A stretch of DNA of 64,000 bases from Labrys monachus (GTDB lineage Bacteria; Pseudomonadota; Alphaproteobacteria; Rhizobiales; Labraceae). The notes under the pieces were generated by a model, which saw only the letters and a list, made by a program, of their open reading frames with translations, was not told where the DNA came from and made no database searches. The first letter of the stretch is position 1, and every line of letters starts with the position of its first letter. The stretch spans positions 6,517,001 through 6,581,000 of the forward strand of contig NZ_JAUSVK010000001.1 of assembly GCF_030814655.1 (NCBI RefSeq), in the 5' to 3' direction. Below, in pieces: positions 17,648 through 27,608 of the stretch. The position numbers and the translations under genes were made by a program.

Positions 17648-18712
17648 ATGACCGATCTCTTCAGCCGCCGCCAGATTCTGGGCCGGGCCCTGAGCGCGCT
17701 GGCCGCTGCCGGCCTCGCCGGTGCAGCGCCGGCGGCTTTCGCGGCGCCGCTCGACGCGCCGGCGATGCCTGCGCCGGCGCCCGTGGCCAATCTCAGGCTG
17801 GCGCTCATCCTGCCGGTGGCGGACGATCCGTTCTACAAGGCCTGCCAGGCCGGCGTTCAGGAGGCGGTGACGGCCATGGGCGGCGTCGATCTGCTCATCG
17901 GCGCGCCCGACAAGCGCACGCTGCGCAACCAGGTCGGGCTGGTGAACGGCTTCATCAAGCAGAAGGTCGATGCGATCGCCATCGTGCCGGTCGACGAGAG
18001 GGCGCTCGGCCCCGTCTGCCGCCGCGCCATCCTGCGCGGCATCAAGGTCGTCTCCTTCGCGGAGCCCATGGTCGAGGCCGGGCGCCTCCTGCAGCTGAGC
18101 GGAGCCGGGGCGCGCGGCAAGGCGCAGATGTTCATGCAGATGCTCGCCGACGACATCAAGGCGGGCGGCGACGTGGCGATCCTCGCCGGCAGGCGCGGGG
18201 ACGACGCGAGCCGGAGCCTTCTCTCCGAAACGATGCGCGAATGGCTGAAGCCCGATTACAGCCGGCTCAAGCTCGCCGCGACCCGCTACGGCGTCGACGG
18301 CGACGATGCCGGCTATGCCGCCGCCGAGGCCGTCCTCGCGGCGCATCCCAGCCTCAAGGGCCTTCTCGCCTTCGATCCGGCGGCCCTGGCCGGCGCGGCC
18401 CGCTGCGTGCGGGACAAGGGATTGGCCGGCAAGGTCTCCGTCACCGGCTTCGGCCGTCCGTCCCTCCTGAAGGCGGCGATGAGCGAGCCGCCGGCGGTCG
18501 AACGCTTCGCCATCGTCAATCCTGTCGACCTCGGCTACGGTGCGGCCGAGATCGCCGTCGCGCTGGCCAAGGGCCAGGCCGCGGCGAGCTCCGGCGCGAC
18601 GATCGCCGCCGGGCGTCTCGGCGCCATCGCCGTCGGCCCTGGCGCCGTGGCGACGCTGCCGCCCTTCGTGGTGAACGGCCAGAACTTCTCGACATTCGCG
18701 GACGTGTTCTGA
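17648..18712 (+). CDS. Periplasmic sugar-binding protein, orphan
   Basis: The protein has 354 residues and a twin-arginine-like signal (SRRQILGRALSALAAAG, cut near AFAAP). The mature part is a LacI/RbsB-type two-lobe binding protein: LRLALILPVADDPFYKACQAG, IVPVDERALGPVCRRA, GDVAILAGRRGDDAS and LLAFDPAALAGAARC. It is expected to bind a sugar in the periplasm. No ABC permease or ATPase is near; it sits between two kinases. It may share a transporter encoded elsewhere or feed a sensor. Confidence 0.85.
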   Translation: MTDLFSRRQILGRALSALAAAGLAGAAPAAFAAPLDAPAMPAPAPVANLRLALILPVADDPFYKACQAGVQEAVTAMGGVDLLIGAPDKRTLRNQVGLVNGFIKQKVDAIAIVPVDERALGPVCRRAILRGIKVVSFAEPMVEAGRLLQLSGAGARGKAQMFMQMLADDIKAGGDVAILAGRRGDDASRSLLSETMREWLKPDYSRLKLAATRYGVDGDDAGYAAAEAVLAAHPSLKGLLAFDPAALAGAARCVRDKGLAGKVSVTGFGRPSLLKAAMSEPPAVERFAIVNPVDLGYGAAEIAVALAKGQAAASSGATIAAGRLGAIAVGPGAVATLPPFVVNGQNFSTFADVF

Positions 18713-18933
18713 CCGATCCCGGACGTCGGAGCGCCCGACCGGCCGCATGGGCGCGGCGCTCTCCTGGCGGCGGCGATCCGGGCTTGACCCGGCGCCTGCG
18801 CAGCGGGCCAATAGGATAAAGCGATTCCTCCCCCGCGGGACGAGGAACGGGGCGGAAACGAGCAGGGGAGGCACGGCGCCATGGCCGCCAGCCCATATCG
18901 CCGGACACCGGCGTCGCCTTCGCCGAGGCCGCC

Positions 18934-20301
18934 ATGCCGGTGACCGCGGTCCTCGACGTCGGCAAGACAAATGTGAAACTGGTGCTGTTCGAGGGCACGG
19001 CCGTGCTCTGGCAGGCCTCGACGCCGAACCGGTCGCTGCCGGCGCCGCCTTATCCGCATGCCGATGTCGAGGCGATCTGGCGCTTCTTGATGGCGGGCCT
19101 GCGCGAGGCGGCCCGGCATCACGCCATCGAGGATATCGTCGTCACCTCGCATGGCGCCACGCTCGCGCTGGTCGGCGACGGCGAACTCGCCTTGCCGGTG
19201 ATGGATTATGAATTCGCCGGCGTCGATGCGATCGAAACGGCCTATGCGCCCTTCCGGCCGCCCTTCGCCGAAACCCTGTCGCCGCCGATCTCGGCCGGCC
19301 TCAATGCCGGCAAGCAGGTCTTCTATCAGGAGGCCATGCATCCCGAGGCGTTCGCCCGCGTCCGCCACATCCTGCCCTATGCGCAATATTTCGCCTGGCG
19401 GCTGACCGGCATCGCGCGCGGGGAGGTCACCGGGCTCGGCTGCCACGCCGACCTGTGGGCGATCCCCGGCGGGCACCTCTCCTCGCTGGCGACGCGGCGC
19501 GGCTGGGAGCCGCTGTTCCCGCCGATGGTGCCGGCCTATGCCGTGATCGGCCCTCCCTCATCCGCCGTGCTGGCCGAGACCGGCCTGCCGCCGACCGTCC
19601 GGGTCCGGGCCGGCATCCACGATTCCAGCGGTTCGCTTCTGCCGCATCTCCTGGCGATCGAGCCGCCCTTCACCGTGATCTCGACCGGCACCTGGGTGGT
19701 GATCATGGCGCTCGGCGCGGCCGCGGCGCGGCTCGATCCAGCGCGCGACATGCTCGCCTATGCCGACGTCGAGGGGCGGGGGGTGCCGGCGGCCAAGTTC
19801 ATGGGCGGACGCGAGTTCGCCATCATCCTCGCGGATGGCGGGACGGCCTGCGACGAGACGGACGTCGCCGCGGCGATCGCCGCCGGAGTGCTGGCGCTGC
19901 CCTCCTTCGTCGCGAACGGCGGGCCTTTTCCGGGCCGGCCCGCCGCCATCCGCGGCAGCCTGCCGGCCGGGGACGGCATGCGCGCGGCGCTTGCCAGCCT
20001 CTATTGCGCGCTGGTGACCGACTATCTCCTCGAAGCGCTCGATGCGGCGCGGGGCCCGCTGGTGATCGAAGGGAGCTTCGCCCTCAACCGCTGCTATTGC
20101 GGCATCCTCGCCGCGCTGCGTCCCGGCCAGGACGTGCTGACCGGGGCCGACGGCGGCGGCACGGCCTATGGCGCCTCGCTGCTCGCGATCTGGCCGCAGG
20201 GGCCCGAGCGGCCGCCGATGGCGAGGACCCCGGCATATGCCGATGCCGAGGGGCTCCTGCGCTACCGCGCGCTGTGGCGGGCAGCCCTGGCGTCATCATA
20301 G
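18934..20301 (+). CDS. FGGY-family carbohydrate kinase, RhaK-like
   Basis: The protein has 455 residues. The ATP motif is at the very N terminus (AVLDVGKTNVKLVLFEG), the phosphate loop segment is VISTGTWVVIM, and the C-terminal GADGGGTAYGASLLAIW closes the site. DVGKTN in place of DxGTxS is a mark of the rhizobial RhaK/L-fuculokinase group. Together with the RhaD-type aldolase and DeoR regulator it is the better candidate for the ketose 1-kinase of a deoxyhexose pathway. A 221-bp gap with no recognisable gene separates it from the binding protein. Confidence 0.82.
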   Translation: MPVTAVLDVGKTNVKLVLFEGTAVLWQASTPNRSLPAPPYPHADVEAIWRFLMAGLREAARHHAIEDIVVTSHGATLALVGDGELALPVMDYEFAGVDAIETAYAPFRPPFAETLSPPISAGLNAGKQVFYQEAMHPEAFARVRHILPYAQYFAWRLTGIARGEVTGLGCHADLWAIPGGHLSSLATRRGWEPLFPPMVPAYAVIGPPSSAVLAETGLPPTVRVRAGIHDSSGSLLPHLLAIEPPFTVISTGTWVVIMALGAAAARLDPARDMLAYADVEGRGVPAAKFMGGREFAIILADGGTACDETDVAAAIAAGVLALPSFVANGGPFPGRPAAIRGSLPAGDGMRAALASLYCALVTDYLLEALDAARGPLVIEGSFALNRCYCGILAALRPGQDVLTGADGGGTAYGASLLAIWPQGPERPPMARTPAYADAEGLLRYRALWRAALASS

Positions 20302-20754
20302 GGTCATCGGAGCGCGGCCATCCTGTCCGCACGCGAAGCGGCGGGCTTGCGGAAGAAGGAGCGGACAGGAGGTCCGCACTCCGTTTCTTGCCGGTGGAGG
20401 GTGCTCCACGCAAGAAAACGTCGCGGTGGCTATTTTGTGTGCTTGTGACCGCGGCGGAAATGTGGCATGTCAGCTTTCCGTATTTAGGACAGCCTTGCTG
20501 TCCAATCTCGGTGCTGCCGCTTTCCCTCTTGCGGGGGCGCGTAGCTCGCGGGCAAGCCGAAGATGGCCCACAGGCCCGGCCAGACCGTATGGCAAGAACG
20601 TCGCTCTCGCGTTTCAACGCGGGACGGTGCAGCATGGTGGTGATCCGACAGATGAGGCGGCATGATCGCTGTTCCCGCTTGACTGCGGAATGGCGGACCA
20701 GGCGGCTGAGTGATTGGCAGATTTCAATAGAGGCGAGAAGAGAGGAATTCGGCG
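20302..20754. repeat. 453-bp non-coding gap with several hairpins before gltB
   Basis: No gene is supported here. Visible hairpins: CCTGTCCGC (20322) pairing with GCGGACAGG (20361); TTTCTTG (20384) with CAAGAAA (20411), enclosing GTGGAG/CTCCAC; and GGACAGC (20487) with GCTGTCC (20497), a perfect 7-bp stem. The last ~100 bases before gltB, which end in GAAGAGAGGA, probably hold its promoter and leader, but I cannot place the boxes. Confidence 0.5.
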
Positions 20755-23700
20755 ATGAGCGCGATCTTCGAACACGGATGGCAGGCGGTTTCGGCAGCGG
20801 CGACGGCGGCTGCGACGAAAACGAACGACCGTCCGGTGGCGAAAGATCGCCTCGTGATGCGCGATCCCGGCCTGCCGGACGCCCAGGGCCTCTATGATCC
20901 CTCCCGCGAGAAGGATGCCTGCGGCGTCGGCTTCATCGCCGACATGAAGAACCGCAAGAGCCACGCGATCATCGCGCAGGGCCTGCAGATCCTGCACAAC
21001 CTCGACCATCGCGGCGCCGTCGGCGCCGATCCGAAGGCCGGGGACGGCTGCGGCATGCTCGTGCAGATCCCGCATGCCTTCTTCGCCGCCGAATGCGCCG
21101 CGCTGGGCTTCGCCCTGCCGGAGCCGGGCGACTATGCCGTCGGCTTCTTCTTCCTGCCGCGCAACGAGGAAGGCCGCCTCCACGCCATGCGCGTCATCGA
21201 GAAGGTGGTGGCGGACGAGGGCGAGGTCTTCCTCGGCTGGCGTGCCGTGCCCGTCGACAATGCGGGCCTCGGCGAGACCGTGCTGCCGACCGAGCCGCTG
21301 CACATGCAGGCCTTCATCGGCCGTTCGGCGGCGACGCCCGACCAGGTCGAGTTCGAGCGCCGGCTCTTCATCATCCGCAAGGTGATCTCGAACACCATCT
21401 ACAACGATGCCGCCACCCGGCCGCTGACCACGGGCTTCTACCCCGTCTCGGTGTCGAGCCGCACCGTGACCTATAAGGGCATGCTGCTCGCCACCCAGCT
21501 CGGCGACTATTTCAAGGACCTGTCGGACGAGCGCTTCCAGAGCGCCATGGCGCTGGTGCACCAGCGTTTCTCGACCAACACCTTCCCGAGCTGGACCCTC
21601 GCCCATCCCTACCGCATGGTCGCGCATAACGGCGAGATCAATACCCTGCGCGGCAACGTCAACTGGATGGCGGCGCGCCAGGCCTCCGTCGATTCCGAAC
21701 TGTTCGGCAACGACATCGGCAAGCTGTGGCCGATCTCCTATGAAGGCCAGTCGGACACCGCCTGCTTCGACAACGCGCTGGAATTCCTGGTCCAGGGCGG
21801 CTATTCGCTCGCCCATGCCATGATGATGCTGATCCCCGAGGCATGGGCGGGCAACCCGCTGATGTCGGAGGACCGGCGCGCCTTCTACGAATATCATGCC
21901 GCCCTGATGGAGCCGTGGGACGGGCCGGCCGCCGTGGTCTTCACCGACGGGCGCCAGATCGGCGCCACGCTCGACCGCAACGGCCTCCGGCCGGCGCGCT
22001 ATCTCGTCACCAAGGACGGGCTCGTCGTGCTCGCCTCCGAATTCGGCGTGCTGCCGATCCCGGAGAGCGACATCGTCGAGAAGTGGCGCCTGCAGCCCGG
22101 CAAGATGCTGCTGATCGACCTCGAGGAAGGCCGCATCATCTCCGACGACGAGATGAAGGCCTCGCTCGCCACCGCCAACCCCTATCGCGAATGGCTCAAG
22201 CGCACCCAGATCGTGCTGGAGACGCTGCCGCCGGTGGAGGCGCGCGCCTCGCGCACCGACGTGTCGCTGCTCGACCGCCAGCAGGCCTTCGGCTACACCC
22301 AGGAAGACATCAAGCTCCTGCTGCCGCCGATGGCGACGACGGGCCAGGAAGCCGTCGGCTCGATGGGCACGGACACGCCGATCTCGGCGCTGTCCGACAA
22401 GTCCAAGCTGCTCTACACCTATTTCAAGCAGAATTTCGCGCAGGTCACCAACCCGCCGATCGACCCGATCCGCGAGGAGCTGGTGATGAGCCTCGTCTCC
22501 TTCATCGGGCCGCGGCCGAACATCCTCGACCTCGAGGGCACCTCGCGCAAGAAGCGGCTCGAAGTGCGCCAGCCCATCCTCACCAATGAGGATTTGGAGA
22601 AGATCCGCTGCATCGGCCATGTCGAGGAGCGCTTCGACACCAAGACGCTCGACATGACCTATCCGGCGACCCAGGGCGCCGAGGGCATGCGCGGGGCGCT
22701 CGACCGCCTGTGCGAGCGCGCCGAGGCGGCGGTGCATGGCGGCTACAACATCATCATCCTCTCCGACCGGCAGACCGGCGCCGACCGCATTCCGATCCCG
22801 GCGCTGCTGGCGACGGCGGCGGTGCATCATCACCTCATCCGCCGCGGTCTGCGCACGGCGGCGGGGCTGGTGGTCGAGACGGGCGAGGCGCGCGAGATCC
22901 ATCATTTCTGCTGCCTCGCCGGCTATGGCGCGGAGGCCATCAACCCCTATCTCGCCTTCGAGACGCTGTCGGCGCTGCATGCCCAGCTCGACTTCCCCGA
23001 GGAGGTCGACGAGCAGGAAATCGTCAAGCGCTACATCAAGTCGATCGGCAAGGGCGTGCTGAAGGTGATGTCCAAGATGGGCATCTCGACCTATCAGTCC
23101 TATTGCGGCGCGCAGATCTTCGACGCGGTGGGCCTGTCCTCGGCGCTGGTCGACGAGTTCTTCTTCGGCACCGCCACCATGATCGAAGGCGTCGGCCTCA
23201 ACGAGATCGCCGCCGAGGCGGTCTCGCGCCATCGCGACGCCTTCTCCGACGCGCCGGTCTATCGCAGCGCCCTCGATGTCGGCGGCGAATATGCCTACCG
23301 CATCCGCGGCGAGGACCATGTCTGGACGCCGGACAGCGTCGCCACGCTGCAGCATGCCGTGCGCGCCAATGCGCAGGACCGCTATCGCGACTATGCCGCA
23401 AGCGTGAACGAACAGGCGGCGCATCTCCAGACCATCCGGGGCCTGTTCCGCATCAAGTCGGCGCAGCAGCGCGGGCTCGCGCCCGTGCCTCTCGAGGATG
23501 TCGAGCCGGCAAAGGAACTGGTGAAGCGCTTCGTCACCGGGGCGATGTCGTTCGGCTCGATCTCGCGCGAGGCGCATGAATCGCTGGCCATCGCCATGAA
23601 CGCCATCGGCGGCAAGTCCAACACCGGCGAAGGCGGCGAGGAGGCCGAGCGCTTCAAGACGTTGCCGGACGGGCGGTCCAAGCGCTCGGCGATCAAGCAG

Positions 23701-25503
23701 GTCGCCTCGGGCCGCTTCGGCGTCACGGCGGAATATCTCGTCAACGCCGACATGATGCAGATCAAGGTCGCGCAGGGCGCCAAGCCCGGCGAAGGCGGCC
23801 AGCTGCCCGGCCACAAGGTCGACGCCGTCATCGCCAAGGTGCGCCATTCGACGCCCGGCGTCGGCCTGATCTCGCCGCCGCCCCATCACGACATCTATTC
23901 GATCGAGGATCTGGCGCAGCTGATCTTCGACCTGAAGAACGTCAACCCGGCGGCGGACGTCTCGGTCAAGCTGGTGTCGGAAGTCGGCGTCGGCACGGTC
24001 GCGGCCGGCGTCGCCAAGGCGCGGGCCGACCATATCACCGTGTCCGGCTTCGAGGGCGGCACCGGCGCCTCGCCGCTGACCTCGATCAAGCATGCCGGCT
24101 CGCCCTGGGAGATCGGCCTCGCCGAGACCCAGCAGACGCTGGTGCTCAACCGCCTGCGCTCGCGCGTGCGGCTGCAGGTCGACGGCGGCCTGCGCACCGG
24201 GCGCGACGTCGTCATCGGCGCGCTGCTGGGGGCGGACGAGTTCGGCTTCTCCACCGCGCCGCTGATCGCGGCCGGCTGCATCATGATGCGCAAGTGCCAT
24301 CTCAACACCTGCCCGGTGGGCGTGGCGACGCAGGACCCCGTCCTGCGCAAGCGCTTCAAGGGCACGCCCGAGCACATCATCAACTTCTTCTTCTTCGTCG
24401 CCGAGGAAGTGCGCGAGCTGATGGCCGAGCTCGGCTTCAAGCGGTTCGAGGACATGGTCGGCCGCTCGGACCTGCTCGACCGCCGGGAGGCCGTCGAGCA
24501 TTGGAAGGCGAAGGGGCTCGACTTCTCGCGGATCTTCCACAAGGTCGACATGCCCGCCAATGTCGGCATCCGCCACAGCGAGAAGCAGCACCATCCGATC
24601 GAGCACGTGCTCGACAGGACGCTGATCGCCGAGGCGGCGCCGGCGCTCGATTACGGCCGCGAGGTCACGATCGAGGCCCGCATCAACAACACCCAGCGTA
24701 CCGCCGGCGCCATGCTGTCGGGCGAGGTCGCCCTGCGCTACGGCTATGAGGGCCTGCCGGACGGCACCATCAAGGTGAACCTCACCGGCACGGCGGGCCA
24801 GAGCTTCGGCTCCTTCCTGGCGGCGGGCGTCGACCTCACCCTCGTCGGCCAGGCCAACGACTATGTCGGCAAGGGCCTGTCGGGCGGGCGCATCGTCATC
24901 AAGCCGCATCCGGATTCGGGCGCGGTGCCGGAGAAGTCGATCATCGTCGGCAACACCGTGCTCTACGGCGCGGTGTCGGGCGAATGCTATTTCCGCGGCG
25001 TCGCCGGGGAACGCTTCGCCGTGCGCAATTCCGGCGCGGCGGCGGTGGTCGAGGGCACCGGCGACCATGGCTGCGAATACATGACCGGCGGCGTGGTGGT
25101 GGTGCTCGGGCAGACGGGCCGCAACTTCGCGGCCGGCATGTCCGGCGGCGTCGCCTATGTCTATGACGAGGACAACTCCTTCGCCAAGCGCTGCAACCTC
25201 TCCATGGTCGACCTCGAGCCGGTGGAAGAGGAAGAGGACCTGATGGAGCGCCTCCACCATCATGGCGGCGATCTGGAATTCAAGGGCCGCATCGACGTGT
25301 CCGGCGACATGGGCCGGCACGACGAGGAACGCCTGCGCAAGATGATCGAGAACCATCTGCACTATACGGGCTCGACCCTGGCGCAGACGATGCTGGACGA
25401 TTGGGCGACCTATCGCACCCGCTTCGTCAAGGTGATGCCGGTGGAATACCGGCGCGCCCTGCGCGAGATGGAGAAGGCCCGTACGCTGATGGCGGCCGAG
25501 TAG
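20755..25503 (+). CDS. gltB: Glutamate synthase (NADPH) large subunit
   Basis: The protein has 1582 residues. It makes glutamate from glutamine and 2-oxoglutarate. The glutaminase nucleophile is Cys56 in KDACGVGF, exposed after removal of a 55-residue propeptide. The FMN-binding synthase domain spans roughly 870-1260; its 3Fe-4S cysteines are Cys1175, Cys1181 and Cys1186 ([12 protein letters not shown]). The C-terminal beta-helix (GXGXG repeats such as [20 protein letters not shown]) completes it. A functional enzyme needs GltD, encoded 669 bp downstream after an inserted nuclease cassette. Confidence 0.98.
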   Translation: MSAIFEHGWQAVSAAATAAATKTNDRPVAKDRLVMRDPGLPDAQGLYDPSREKDACGVGFIADMKNRKSHAIIAQGLQILHNLDHRGAVGADPKAGDGCGMLVQIPHAFFAAECAALGFALPEPGDYAVGFFFLPRNEEGRLHAMRVIEKVVADEGEVFLGWRAVPVDNAGLGETVLPTEPLHMQAFIGRSAATPDQVEFERRLFIIRKVISNTIYNDAATRPLTTGFYPVSVSSRTVTYKGMLLATQLGDYFKDLSDERFQSAMALVHQRFSTNTFPSWTLAHPYRMVAHNGEINTLRGNVNWMAARQASVDSELFGNDIGKLWPISYEGQSDTACFDNALEFLVQGGYSLAHAMMMLIPEAWAGNPLMSEDRRAFYEYHAALMEPWDGPAAVVFTDGRQIGATLDRNGLRPARYLVTKDGLVVLASEFGVLPIPESDIVEKWRLQPGKMLLIDLEEGRIISDDEMKASLATANPYREWLKRTQIVLETLPPVEARASRTDVSLLDRQQAFGYTQEDIKLLLPPMATTGQEAVGSMGTDTPISALSDKSKLLYTYFKQNFAQVTNPPIDPIREELVMSLVSFIGPRPNILDLEGTSRKKRLEVRQPILTNEDLEKIRCIGHVEERFDTKTLDMTYPATQGAEGMRGALDRLCERAEAAVHGGYNIIILSDRQTGADRIPIPALLATAAVHHHLIRRGLRTAAGLVVETGEAREIHHFCCLAGYGAEAINPYLAFETLSALHAQLDFPEEVDEQEIVKRYIKSIGKGVLKVMSKMGISTYQSYCGAQIFDAVGLSSALVDEFFFGTATMIEGVGLNEIAAEAVSRHRDAFSDAPVYRSALDVGGEYAYRIRGEDHVWTPDSVATLQHAVRANAQDRYRDYAASVNEQAAHLQTIRGLFRIKSAQQRGLAPVPLEDVEPAKELVKRFVTGAMSFGSISREAHESLAIAMNAIGGKSNTGEGGEEAERFKTLPDGRSKRSAIKQVASGRFGVTAEYLVNADMMQIKVAQGAKPGEGGQLPGHKVDAVIAKVRHSTPGVGLISPPPHHDIYSIEDLAQLIFDLKNVNPAADVSVKLVSEVGVGTVAAGVAKARADHITVSGFEGGTGASPLTSIKHAGSPWEIGLAETQQTLVLNRLRSRVRLQVDGGLRTGRDVVIGALLGADEFGFSTAPLIAAGCIMMRKCHLNTCPVGVATQDPVLRKRFKGTPEHIINFFFFVAEEVRELMAELGFKRFEDMVGRSDLLDRREAVEHWKAKGLDFSRIFHKVDMPANVGIRHSEKQHHPIEHVLDRTLIAEAAPALDYGREVTIEARINNTQRTAGAMLSGEVALRYGYEGLPDGTIKVNLTGTAGQSFGSFLAAGVDLTLVGQANDYVGKGLSGGRIVIKPHPDSGAVPEKSIIVGNTVLYGAVSGECYFRGVAGERFAVRNSGAAAVVEGTGDHGCEYMTGGVVVVLGQTGRNFAAGMSGGVAYVYDEDNSFAKRCNLSMVDLEPVEEEEDLMERLHHHGGDLEFKGRIDVSGDMGRHDEERLRKMIENHLHYTGSTLAQTMLDDWATYRTRFVKVMPVEYRRALREMEKARTLMAAE

Positions 25504-25510
25504 GGATGCA

Positions 25511-25642
25511 GTCATCCCGTGCGCACTGCGCCATGCAATGGCGCGGTGCAGACACGGGACCGCAGGAGGAGTTGAGCTCTTTTCTGCGGACGGTCCCGGA
25601 TCTGCGAAGCGTCACTTCGTGCCGCATCGCGTCCGGGATGAC
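25511..25642 (+). repeat. Repeat C, left copy (132 bp, terminal inverted repeats)
   Basis: It starts GTCATCCCG and ends CGGGATGAC, a 9-bp terminal inverted repeat. Its last 52 bases (from 25591) are identical to the end of the right copy, and the first parts share ATGCAATGG, GGGA and CGCAGG patches. It begins 7 bases after the gltB stop. Confidence 0.85.
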
Positions 25643-25669
25643 ATTCCGCTGCCGACGGCAGAGAGTTCG

Positions 25670-25969
25670 ATGTCCGACGAGCGCTTCCACGTCTACATGA
25701 TGGCGACGCGCAAGGGCGGACCCATCTACACGGGCATTACGAATGATCTTTTTCGCCGGGTCCATGAGCACAAATCTCATGTCTGGCGAGGATTTACGGC
25801 GAAATATAATGTCGACAAGCTGGTTTGGTGCGAGCCCTATGACAACCCCGGGGAGGCCATAGCTCGCGAAAAACAGCTCAAGAAATGGCGGAGAGCCTGG
25901 AAGGTCGCTTTGATCGAGGAGGAAAAGCCCGATTGGCGTGACTTGGCAGGGGATTTGCTTGGGCAATGA
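25670..25969 (+). CDS. GIY-YIG nuclease domain protein (UPF0213-like)
   Basis: The product has 99 residues and is a minimal GIY-YIG domain: FHVYMMATRKGGPIYTGITN carries the two tyrosines of the family motif, DLFRRVHEHK the catalytic arginine and histidine, and NPGEAIAREKQLKKWRRAWK the glutamate-bearing helix. Such single-domain proteins may cut or bind branched or nicked DNA, but their role is unknown. It lies between two copies of repeat C, and the right copy begins two bases after its stop. An in-frame upstream start at 25538 lies within repeat C and is rejected. Confidence 0.88.
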   Translation: MSDERFHVYMMATRKGGPIYTGITNDLFRRVHEHKSHVWRGFTAKYNVDKLVWCEPYDNPGEAIAREKQLKKWRRAWKVALIEEEKPDWRDLAGDLLGQ

Positions 25970-25971
25970 TT

Positions 25972-26102
25972 GTCATCCCGGAGGCCATGTATCATGCAAT
26001 GGTGCGTTGCAGGTCCGGGATCGCAGGCGGAGCCGAGTTCCTTCTGCAATCGGTCCCGGATCTGCGAAGCGTCACTTCGTGCCGCATCGCGTCCGGGATG
26101 AC
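25972..26102 (+). repeat. Repeat C, right copy (131 bp)
   Basis: It has the same ends as the left copy (GTCATCCCG, CGGGATGAC), in the same direction. The final 52 bases (26051-26102) match the left copy exactly; the first ~75 bases have diverged. It begins directly after the GIY-YIG stop codon, so gene and repeat look like one unit. Confidence 0.85.
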
Positions 26103-26122
26103 TTTGGTTTTATTGCGATCCT

Positions 26123-26160
26123 GATCTGCGAGCGTCACTCCGCATCGCGTCCGGGATGAC
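26123..26160 (+). repeat. Repeat C, truncated third copy
   Basis: GATCTGCGAGCGTCACT, then CGCATCGCGTCCGGGATGAC, repeats the 3' end of repeat C with two small deletions. It ends 12 bases before the gltD start, so it occupies the gltD leader and ribosome-binding region. Confidence 0.75.
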
Positions 26161-26172
26161 GAGGATTGAAGT

Positions 26173-27597
26173 ATGGGCAAGGCAACAGGTTTTCTCGAGA
26201 TCGACCGGCAGGACCAGAAGTACCTGCCGGCGGCCGATCGTATCCGCAACTACCGCGAGTTCACGCTGCCGCTCGACGACAAGGACGTCGCCAAGCAGGC
26301 GGCGCGCTGCATGGATTGCGGCATTCCCTATTGCCACGGCCCGACGGGGTGCCCGGTCAACAACCAGATCCCGGACTGGAACGACCTCGTCTACCAGGAC
26401 GATTGGGAGGAGGCGACGCGCAACCTCCACTCGACCAACAACTTCCCCGAATTCACCGGCCGCATCTGCCCGGCGCCCTGCGAGGAAGCCTGCACGCTCA
26501 ACCTCGAGAACGTGCCGGTGACGATCAAGACGATCGAGCAGTCGATCGCCGACAAGGCCTGGGCGATGGGCTGGATCAAGCCGGAGATGCCCCTGGTGAA
26601 GACCGGCCGGAAGGTCGCGGTCGTCGGCTCGGGGCCGGCCGGCATGGCGGCGGCGCAGCAACTCGCCCGCGCCGGCCACGACGTGCATGTGTATGAGCGC
26701 GAACCGCGGGCCGGAGGCCTGCTGCGCTACGGCATTCCCGACTTCAAGATGGAAAAGCACCACATCGAGCGCCGCGTGCGCCAGATGGAGGCCGAGGGCG
26801 TCACCTTCCACTACAACGTCAATATCGGCGTCACCCTCAGCTTCGCCGATCTCAAGGCAGGCCATGACGCGGTGCTGATGGCGGCCGGCGCCGAGGCGCC
26901 GCGCGATCCGACATTGCCGGGCGCCGACCTCGAAGGCGTCCATTTCGCCATGCCCTACCTCGTCCAGCAGAACCGCCGCGTCGCCGGCGAGGATGTCAGC
27001 CGCGAGGAGCCGATCCTGGCGACCGGCAAGCACATCGTCGTCATCGGCGGCGGCGACACCGCTTCGGACTGCGTCGGCACCTCCTTCCGCCAGGGCGCGA
27101 TCTCGGTGACCCAGCTCGACATCCGCCCGCGTCCGCCCGAGCGCGAGGACAAGCTGGCGATCTGGCCCTATTGGCCGACCAAGCTCAGGACGTCCTCCTC
27201 CCAGGCCGAGGGCGCCGAGCGCGAGTTCCAGGCCGCCACGCTCGCGGTGGTCGGCAAGAAGGGCCGCGTCACCGGCGTCCGCGTCGCCCGCGTCGACGAG
27301 AAGCGCCGGCCGATCGAGGGAACCGAGTTCGTGATCCGGGCCGATGCCGTGTTCATCGCGCTCGGCTTCACCGGCCCGCTCAAGGCCGGGCTGGTGGAGC
27401 AGTCCGGCGTCGACCTCGACAAGCGCGGCAACATCGCCGCTGACGACGAGAACTATCGGACATCGCAGGACAAGGTCTTCGCGGCGGGCGACATGCGCCG
27501 GGGCCAGTCCCTCGTCGTCTGGGCGATCCGCGAGGGCCGGCAGGCCGCCCGCGCCATCGACGAGGCGCTGATGGGCACGACGACGCTGCCGCGATAG
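26173..27597 (+). CDS. gltD: Glutamate synthase (NADPH) small subunit
   Basis: The protein has 474 residues. It passes electrons from NADPH to GltB. The N-terminal ferredoxin-like region has cysteines at 46, 49, 54 and 60 ([16 protein letters not shown]) and a second group in [15 protein letters not shown], ligating two 4Fe-4S clusters. FAD- and NADPH-binding folds follow: [20 protein letters not shown] (near 145) and [16 protein letters not shown] (near 290). The C-terminal [21 protein letters not shown] is standard. It is separated from gltB by the repeat C/GIY-YIG insertion. Confidence 0.97.
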   Translation: MGKATGFLEIDRQDQKYLPAADRIRNYREFTLPLDDKDVAKQAARCMDCGIPYCHGPTGCPVNNQIPDWNDLVYQDDWEEATRNLHSTNNFPEFTGRICPAPCEEACTLNLENVPVTIKTIEQSIADKAWAMGWIKPEMPLVKTGRKVAVVGSGPAGMAAAQQLARAGHDVHVYEREPRAGGLLRYGIPDFKMEKHHIERRVRQMEAEGVTFHYNVNIGVTLSFADLKAGHDAVLMAAGAEAPRDPTLPGADLEGVHFAMPYLVQQNRRVAGEDVSREEPILATGKHIVVIGGGDTASDCVGTSFRQGAISVTQLDIRPRPPEREDKLAIWPYWPTKLRTSSSQAEGAEREFQAATLAVVGKKGRVTGVRVARVDEKRRPIEGTEFVIRADAVFIALGFTGPLKAGLVEQSGVDLDKRGNIAADDENYRTSQDKVFAAGDMRRGQSLVVWAIREGRQAARAIDEALMGTTTLPR

Positions 27598-27608
27598 CTC
27601 CGGGCGTC

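Noticed and set aside
20614-25515. 1633-residue frame antisense to gltB
   Set aside because: gltB has complete catalytic and cluster motifs in the other strand; the antisense frame is low-complexity and is a shadow of third-position GC bias.
25511-26160. CRISPR-like array between gltB and gltD
   Set aside because: The three repeats are ~38-132 bp with a gene between two of them, not short regularly spaced units, and no cas gene is near.
26110-27033. 307-residue frame antisense to gltD
   Set aside because: It overlaps the cluster-binding region of gltD and lacks any family pattern.
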